Source: Branchinecta lynchi (Eukaryota > Arthropoda > Branchiopoda > Anostraca > Branchinectidae). From it: a stretch of 64,000 nucleotides of DNA. The position numbers and the translations under genes are program-made. Below, one piece after another: positions 57,382-64,000 of this stretch (positions within the stretch are counted from its first letter, which is position 1; every line of letters begins with the position of its first letter). A model generated the notes under the pieces. It was not told where the DNA came from and searched no databases. It saw only the letters and a program-made list of their open reading frames with translations. The stretch covers positions 7,564,001 to 7,628,000 of the forward strand of contig JAKZAP010000005.1 of assembly GCA_023053575.1 (NCBI GenBank), written 5' to 3'.

Positions 57382-59281
57382 CTAGCCTAGAGGCCAAAAA
57401 TTTACCTCCCCACTAGAACGAGCTATTCAAGCGTCTGCAGAACCCCTCGTGTCCTGGGAAACGAATTTCGGATGTATATTAAAATCTTCCTTGTCCTTTT
57501 CAAGCGTTGTTACCACCTCAATCTCTCCTTGTAATCGACATTTTTCCATTTATTCTGGGCATACTTGTTTCGTGGGTCTCCTGTCATTTGCTTGCTGATG
57601 GCTTTTCCATTCTGTTTAAAAATTATATTCCTTCTTTTCCCACTTATAGCCAAAGTTTGACCAACAATCAAGTTACATAACCTTGTCTCTCGCTTTTGGT
57701 CTATAAGGTATACCAATGTTATCCAGTCAGACGTAAGTCTAACCTACGACAGGCTAAAATCTGAAAGATCCGAGTGAGGCAGATCCAGTTCACATGGGAG
57801 TAGAACAGGTAGCCGTATTGCTGCCCCATGAATCATATCTCCGTCTTATCGGGGTTGCAAAACCTGGTTTAAACGACTCGACTTGTCTTTAGGGACGGGC
57901 TTCCGACTGAAGCTGTGCAGAGACAAAATTAACATTTTTTTTTTAAACGACTCGGATTGTTTTTTATTAAAATGAATGTCCGGGACCTCGGCGAGGCCAA
58001 ATAAACGACTGAAACGACTTAGCAAAGGCCAAAATAAACGACTGATACGACTTAGCCAAAAGCGGGGGGGGGGTGAATCACCCCCCCCCCTCCTCTCAAC
58101 CCCCCTTTGGGCCACCCCTGGATACATCGTTGGCATAACCGAACCGATTCGGGCACTGTGGGGGGACTTGGGGTGGTGGGGTGGGGGTGGAATTCTGTTG
58201 ACCCCACAAGCGTGATACTTCCTGATGTACTAAGACGATGAAACTTGGCTGACGTATCGTATCCAGGACTCGAATAAACTGACTTGAGAACAGTCGTTTG
58301 CATGATCTGACCATCGTGGGGGAGTGGAGGGATGGTGAATCTGGAGTCTAGTGGCATTCGTGACTTTTGAACGGGCGATCCGATCTGAGAGCAAGTGAAA
58401 AGAGGTGTGGTATCAGATGATCCATGTCAAATCCGGACCGGATCCGATACCTGTGGGGGGAGTCGAAGGGGGCACCGAAAATTTTCGTGAAAGGCTTAGC
58501 GTCGAGGGATCGGGATGGAATCTGGTGGGAAGAACAAACATAAGCCCTAGATACGTTCTTGACAGAACTAGACCATATTGGGGCTCTTTGATCGCGATTA
58601 AGTATACTTCCAGATGTGCTAAGGACAATCAAACTTGGCGGGCATATTAGTACCCAACCAAGTAGAATTAAGGACTCGACACAATGCCTTTAGAGAAACT
58701 TTCGTTTTTTATCCGACCATTTTCGAGGGAGGGGAATTCGGAAATTATTGATTTCTGTAGGTTGCGAACGGGTGGTCCGACTCGAGTAAAACTTTTCTGG
58801 TGATAAGAACTGATGACCTAGACATGCAAGAGATGTCTCCAAGCCACATGCGGCAATGGTTGTAGGAGTTTGAGGGGGAGTGCATGGGTCTGGAAACTTT
58901 GTGACATGCACAAAAACCAAAAGATTGGACCGCAAGGAATGGAACTTTGACAATACCGATTTTATGAGACCTAGGTTGTTTTTGCGGTTCAGACTGGATC
59001 CGGCCAGGTTAGGAGGAGGATGAACCGGAAACCGGAAATTTGCAGACATGCTTCGATTGGACTCAAACTTCAAGAGTGAAAAGAGGAGATGTCAGGGATA
59101 CGACATCTATGTGTCCTAGTCGTATTTGGCCACAGTGCGGGGAGTTGGAGGGGGAGTACCGGAAATTTTGTAGCTCGCATAGGGGTCAAGCGAGTGGATA
59201 GATTTGAATGAAACTTGAAGAGTAGAGATACGATGTTCCCTAGATGACATAGTTTAGGCTCCGGGCCGGATCTGAACAAGC

Positions 59282-59285
<4 letters not shown>

Positions 59286-59312
<27 letters not shown>
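59286..59312. repeat. Poly-G tract, 27 bases
   Basis: Uninterrupted G run within a family A core, followed by TGGGGGGA. Other copies have 6-14 G at this place. Confidence 0.9.
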
Positions 59313-59789
59313 TGGGGGGAACCGTATTTTCGCGAAAAATGCTCAGACTCAAGCGTAACGTGAGTAAGAGAAGATGCTTTAGGTGATCATTTTATGTGCT
59401 CGGACGTTGAAGGGGGTATTTGTGAGGTTCTCGTCTTCTTTCTTGCCTACTTGCCTACTCGTAACAAGTGCCATATGAGCTCGTGGCTCTTGTTTAACGG
59501 GTGATCAAATTCTAATGAAATTTAATAATAGAGGTCGTTGTCTCTGATGTTCTTTTTCGTGTCCTGACCTGGTCCGACAGCTGTGTGTGTGTTGTGGGGG
59601 GAGGGGGGGGGGGGTCGTAACATTCGTGACCCGCTTAGGCCAGAGAAATCGGGATAGAACTGAGAACGGGATGGAACTTGATGGGAATAATAAACAGAAC
59701 AGAATAATATTACAGAACTGGATTGGATCCGGGCACGGGCACCAAATTGTCACTTCCCAGACCCGACCATTTTTTTATTTTATTTATTA

Positions 59790-62272
59790 AGCAGCGTAGC
59801 TTTTTTTTCGATTCCGTCTTGTTTTATGTTGAGCTGAAGCAAGTGGCTACGTCTCTGCCTCCAATTCAGTGATATGGAAATTCGTCAAGTTCGGTATTTT
59901 CGGCATTTCAAGACATTTAAAATTTGCTGCAAAATGTACTGTCTGTTAGCAACGTGTTTCAATGTTTTAATTACGCATGGTTTTTTGTCTTCATCGAACA
60001 GGTAAAAGGTAGTGGTTTTGCGATACTTCAGACTCTGATAACCATAGACCAATTGCTTTGGCTACAGTTACTTCTGAATTGCTTGAACAATGTGTGCTTA
60101 TGAAACGGTCTGGTTGTTTGCGAACAAGTGATTTTCAGTTTTGGTTCAAGTCTGCACACAGAGCAGACTTTGCTATTTTTTTGTTTAAATTCATGGTTGA
60201 ATACTTCTGGTTTTACTCAACACCTGTATTTGCGTGCTTCGTTGATTCGACTAAGACATCTGACAGAGTTAACAGGGATACAAATTTTGAGAATTTGGCA
60301 AGATGTTCAGTGCCATTTTTTCGCCTATTTGCTTTTTGGGATCCCAAAACTTAAGTGGAGGGATACCTATGACATAGCAAAAGTTGTCCGTCTGTCCGTC
60401 CGTCCGTCAGCAGGGTAACTCTCGAAGGGAACGAGATATTTTGATGAAACTTGTTGCGAGGATTCCTTGTGTCAAGGGTAAGGTAAAGTTCGTAGATGGG
60501 CTCTGTAGCCCTACATTTAGGGGTGGGGGTTCAAATTAAGGGGCAAACAAAATAGTTTTAAACTGCTAATGTGATAATCGATTATCGGGTAAGAAGACAT
60601 GCTGAACACTTATGTGAAAAGCATTTTCTACCCGGACAACGAGTTCACCAGGAATCCGACCAAAACCAGGAAATTTGTTAAAAGTAATAAGTTTGATTTG
60701 AAGTTGATTAGATGACAGATTTACGGGTAAGAAGATGCGCTGAGTCTGTATATGACAGTCATTTTTTAATCGAGCATATAATTCGTCCGGAATCCGGTTG
60801 TAACCGTTTTTTTTTATAAGCTAAAGTTTTATTTGAAATTGATTCGATGTTCCCTATTGGGGATAAGGAGATACGCTGACTTCGATTCTGAATTTCTTTT
60901 TTTGCTGGACAAGTTGTTCTCTCGGAATTCGGCCGAAACGGGAAATTTGGCAAAAGTAAAGCAGGAAGTTTCGGTAAGTATCCTCAAAATAGATATGACT
61001 TGTGGAGGTATATCTGAACTTGGTTTTCTCTTACGATTGGCCTGGCGAAGACTGGATCTGGCGAAGACAAGACCCAGTTGTCTGGATCAAATGTTAGATT
61101 TTTGGGATTCCACTGATAGGATCCCATTGTGAAACAAGTAGTTCATTCGGGTTGATTAATGGTTTGCGGCAAGGAGGAGTGATATTGCCCTTGCTTTTTT
61201 ATATTTATGTTGATTTACTTCCTCAAAGACCGAAGGATTCTAACACAAGTTGCTTTAATGGTTGAGTTTGCATTAACCATTTTCTTTTCGCTGACGATCT
61301 TGTTCTTCTTTCCCCTAAGGCGTTCGCTCTTACTAAACTTCTGAGGGTGTGTGATAAACTTGCTGAGGTCCATAATATTCTGCGTAATCCTAAGAAGACT
61401 GTCGCTATGACTTTCCTACCTATTGGTGTTCTGAAAGATTGTGTTGTCGGGCCGAAATGTTTGCTACCGTACTGAATGTTAGGTTTTTTACTGAATTTAG
61501 GTTTCTTCGTCAATGGGCATTTGACGGGTGATACTCACCTCTGTGACCTTGCGCATAGTGTTTGTATAGAAGGAACTTTTTAAAATGCAAATTTTGTTGT
61601 GTGAACAGTGCAATCAAGACTAGGCTGTTTTTTTTTCCCCGTAGCATCTCTTTTAATTTAATTGATTTCCATATTATTTAAAAACTAAGAAATCAGATTT
61701 CTTACTTTTTGTGGCTACTCCTCCATCCCTCAGTGACGTTAATTTTAATCTCTTTTTACCCAATTTTAAGTATTCACGTCACCTAACTTTTTAAATTAAA
61801 CCCATATTTTTATTTACTATTCCCCTCTAATATGGCTAGGCTGTTTAAGTCGTATTGCTACCATTTATTTGCGTTATCTTTATGTTATAGTTGTACTAAC
61901 AGGTCATACTGTACTCTAAAGGCGTGTTACAAGTGAAGCCTTCGGCGACTGATTCGTCTGCCGGCTCGAGAGAGCATAAGTCAGGTATTTGTCCAGAACA
62001 TGTCCCGCTATGGCCCATTCATTCATTCAGGCTGCAGTTTTGCTGAACTTGCTCGAAAAGTCCCGTCATCCTTGGTTGTAAGTAAGGTTATGGCGGTCCG
62101 AAAGGTGTCTTCTTCTCCTGGTAGCAAAACCCCATTTTCCATAATAGACCAGTTTAGAGGCATCTGACGGAAACACCGTACTGTTGTACCCTAGTGTTGT
62201 TTTCGTATTATTTGTTTGTTAGTTTATGGTGAATGCTGAATTAAAAAGTTAATAATGGTAATAATAATAATA
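59790..62272 (+). mobile_element. Non-LTR retrotransposon L1b, split by a family B insertion
   Basis: Decayed relative of L1a. 60035-60350 encodes DNHRPIALATV, FMVEYFWFYSTPVFACFVDSTK.SDRVN. After the B insertion, 61140-61480 encodes INGLRQGG.ILP, NHFLFADDLVLLSPKAF, NPKKTVAMTFLP. The 3' end at 62220-62272 reads TTATGGTGAATGCTGAATTAAAAA with an (AAT)n tail. Several frame shifts and stops are present. A few codons are missing at the B insertion site. Confidence 0.82.
60333..61112 (-). mobile_element. Family B repeat inside L1b
   Basis: Reverse orientation: CTTTTTGGGATCCCAAAACTTAAGTGGAGGGATACC, CCGTCCGTCCGTC, cores with CGGAATTCGGCCGAAAC, and CTGGATCAAATGTTAGATTTTTGGGATTCC. Its left border falls within the reverse transcriptase FW codons. 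Confidence 0.8.
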
Positions 62273-62544
62273 CAAACAGTTTATCCTGCGTTTCGTCATA
62301 AGAACCTACTTTCTTTTTCTACTTTCCAAACTCAAATGAAAACTACCTTCTGTTTTCAAACTTTTCATTTTCCCATCAAACATCCTCCTCTTTTCTGTAT
62401 ACTTCCCTATCTACAAAATCTTTTTTAATCATATTTTTTATTAAAGTCATTTAATTTTTCACTCCGTTCAATCATTTACCTTAAAAATTCAAAAAACTCA
62501 AACAGCCAAATCTGTGGGTCTGACCATTCATCAAAGTAGGCCTG

Positions 62545-62720
62545 CTCATCTTAATCGCAAAGTACACAAAATACTTTGAGGCGAAAAAGACATTTTGATG
62601 ATCCATGATGCAAGATCATTGTTGCCTCAAGGATTTGGCTTGCAAATGAATTTCTAGCTCCCTTAAAGTACGCATCTTAACCGCAAAGTGAAGAAAATAT
62701 TTTTGACCAAACGGGATGAT
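62545..62720 (-). mobile_element. Family A second-core fragment
   Basis: CTCATCTTAATCGCAAAGTACACAAAATAC and CCCTTAAAGTACGCATCTTAACCGC units, one and a half copies. Confidence 0.6.
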
Positions 62721-62884
62721 AAGAAAAGTTTGCTCCATGTCGTCGTTCAAGAATCGGTTGCTAAGCATTGCCATTTTCATGAGATGCTAGACTGGCCTAT
62801 GGTGATGGTACACTGTAACCTAGAATTAAGTGTTAACGCAACGGATACAAATGATAATGTAAAACAACGATATATGTTACATAT

Positions 62885-63437
62885 TTGGCGGTGCAAAACG
62901 GATAAGTCAGCTACACTTTTTTTAGAGCTATATTTCGGCCATTCTTGGCCAGGGTCATATCATCTTCAGGCTCAAACCGCTCACTTGTGGAAAAATAAAC
63001 AAAGATTCTTCCTTAAATATCTGATTTTGTGGACTTCTTCTCTGAAAATTGGTTGAAGTTAAAGCTGGTGCTGTGATTTCATTCTGGACACGGCTCCTGT
63101 TTTTGCGGTTGTATTGGGTTGTCGAGTAGACATTCTTCCGAATTTTTGTTTTTGAGTCGCCTGTCTCTTCTTCTTCTTTCCAGCTAAGATGGATACGTGT
63201 CGGCGGCATATGTAGGCGATTTGAAGTTCCGTACTAATCTTTAACTTCAACCAATTTTCAGAGAAGAAGTCCACAAAATCAGATATTTACGGAATAATCT
63301 TTGTTTGTTTTTCCACAAGTTCATTTTCCAGTTTCAGCGGTTTGAGCCTGTAGAGGAACCCTTGCCAAGAAGGGCCGAAATATAGCTCTAATAAAATGTA
63401 GCTGACTTATCCGTTTTGCACCATCAACTATGATTCG
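62885..63437. mobile_element. Foldback element D, second copy
   Basis: Left arm (62885-63060) GGTGCAAAACGGATAAGTCAGC...GAAAATTGGTTGAAGTT is mirrored by right arm (63242-63437) AACTTCAACCAATTTTC...GCTGACTTATCCGTTTTGCACC, with ~180 bp between. Arms are ~85-90% matched by eye. Short ORFs in the loop have no recognisable domain. Confidence 0.8.
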
Positions 63438-63467
63438 ACGTCAGCTTGGGCGGAAAGATTAGTAGAT

Positions 63468-63652
63468 ATGTTACGCAATAATTAATAGAGGTATTTTGGT
63501 ATTTTGAACTAAAAAGCTATGGATAGCTTTATAATGCCAACTAGGCTATACAAGATAATGTTCCAAGTTTCCACAAGTCGACGATGTCTACGAATGTAAA
63601 GGATAAAATTCAACTGGCTGCAAAGTCAATTTAGTCCCTACTTCCGATATTT
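63468..63652 (+). mobile_element. Helitron-like family C fragment
   Basis: GCAATAATTAATAG..GTATTTTG, TATGGATAGCTTTATAATGCCAAC and AAGTCAATTTAGTCCCTACTTCCGATAT follow the 4300-4480 module. It stops where a family A copy begins in a T-run. Confidence 0.75.
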
Positions 63653-64000
63653 TTTTTATGGCACTTGAGCTTACTCAAGTGCCATATAGCGATTGTTATT
63701 TCTGTCCGTCAGTCGGTCTGTCGGTCTGTCGGTCTGTCGGTCCCGGTTTTGCTAGTTCGGGCACTTCCAGATAAGCTAGGACGATGAAACTTGGCAAGCA
63801 TATCAGGAACTGGACCAGATTAAATTAGAAATTGTCGCTTCCTCGATCCGACCATCTGGAGGGGAGTGGAGGGAGGGGGAATCCGGAAAAAATAGGAAAA
63901 ATGAGATATTTTTAGCTTACGAACGGGTGATCGGATCTTAATGAAACTTGATACATGGAAGGATTTCGTGTCTCAGACCCTCCATTTTAAATCCAGACCG
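63653..64000 (-). mobile_element. Family A repeat, continues past the window
   Basis: First ~350 bp is almost identical to 54164-54520 (hairpin with GAGCTTACTC, fewer GTCGGTCT octamers, same core variants AACTGGACCAGATTAAATTAG). The main difference is microsatellite length. Confidence 0.9.

Larger units (their letters stand above)
52743..58120. mobile_element. hAT-like element with exact TSD, carrying nested elements
   Basis: Left terminus CAGTGGTGGCCCGAAG, right terminus (inverted) CAGGGGTGGCCCAAAG, 14 of 16 match; both flanked by GATACATC (52735-52742, 58121-58128). Own sequence is 52743-54027 and 57382-58120. No transposase coding was recognised. Part of 53020-53300 is related to the hAT-like element at 26424 (AAGCGCCGCAG.CGAAA.TTTT). 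Confidence 0.88.
51669..59494 (-). mobile_element. Second family A copy of the nest, split by a hAT element
   Basis: Segment 51669-52742 starts TTTTTATGGCACTTGCCC with hairpin and GTCAGTCGGTCTGTC. Segment 58121-59494 ends CAAGTGCCATATGAGCTCGTGGCTC-TTGTT. The internal join at GATACATC matches the consensus CTAGATACATC.TTG.CATAACCGA exactly once the hAT and one TSD copy are removed. Confidence 0.8.
51221..59767 (-). mobile_element. Outermost family A copy of the nest
   Basis: Two segments, 51221-51668 and 59495-59767. The left segment ends GAGTCATGCGTTA-TTTTT and the right one begins TAACGGGTGATCAAATTC. Other copies read CATGCATAACTTTTGAACGGGTGATCGG across this point, so the two halves are one element split by the copy starting at 51669. 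Confidence 0.75.

Noticed and set aside
60128..60418. Independent 96-codon gene
   Set aside because: Alternative frame over the L1b reverse transcriptase running into family B.

Overview
This window looks like repeat-packed intronic and intergenic DNA from an invertebrate animal. The coding signal comes in short exons with canonical splice sites. The recognisable elements are animal types: non-LTR retrotransposons, a Penelope-like remnant, hAT-type DNA transposons, Helitron-like termini and a tRNA-derived SINE head. The SH3 exon resembles arthropod-type Snx9/SH3PX1 from memory, but a mollusc is equally possible and the species is not assigned. No bacterial features, CRISPR arrays or rRNA genes were seen.

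Host genes. The one confident host gene is a sorting-nexin-9-family gene (Snx9/18/33) on the minus strand. Three phase-consistent coding exons are visible: SH3 at 25407-25568, proline-rich linker at 21981-22091, acidic D/W linker at 16211-16358. A plausible three-codon first exon lies at 28435-28443. The PX and BAR exons are not seen and probably lie left of the window. Near 40.6-41.6 kb are a possible promoter and a broken zinc-finger-like gene on the plus strand, cut by a non-LTR retrotransposon.

Repeats. Family A is the dominant component, with about 18 full or partial copies. It is built from degenerate ~140 bp core units, each carrying a G-tract, plus a second AT-richer core unit. One end is a hairpin ending CTCTTGTT; the other is a GGCACTTG hairpin next to a (CTGTCGGT)/(ACGG)-like microsatellite and a T5 run. 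Family B (six or seven copies) has different ~137 bp cores but the same plan: AACAAGA start, cores, ACGG microsatellite, AAAAA end. This recalls pearl/Helentron-associated elements. Family C has canonical Helitron-type 3' termini. Family D is a foldback element with ~200 bp arms. At least eight hAT-type elements or ends are present, several with exact 8 bp target duplications.

Layout. 0-1.1 kb A; 1.1-3 kb mostly unassigned; 3-6 kb Helitron-like C array; 6-8.2 kb two B copies; 8.5-12.3 kb A with a nested A holding a 281 bp tandem array; 12.3-21.5 kb A copies, retrotransposon 3' fragments and Snx exon 4; 22-25.6 kb Snx exons among non-LTR copies and a MITE; 26.4-28.4 kb a hAT-like element with an exact TSD; 28.6-30.1 kb full B copy; 30.4-36.8 kb MITE, Penelope remnant, A copies, foldback D; 38 kb DIRS-like gag fragment; 39-45 kb hAT MITE, zinc-finger relic, 2.7 kb non-LTR element; 45-51 kb A copies with a young retrotransposon insertion, minisatellite, B; 51.2-59.8 kb a five-level nest of transposons; 59.8-62.3 kb a second copy of the 41.6 kb retrotransposon, split by a B element; 62.5-64 kb A, D and C fragments and the start of another A copy.

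Most open frames here, especially the Pro/Ser-rich ones, are translations of repeat C-tracts and are not listed as genes. Coordinates of repeat boundaries are good to a few bases where a TSD or terminal motif is cited and to tens of bases elsewhere.
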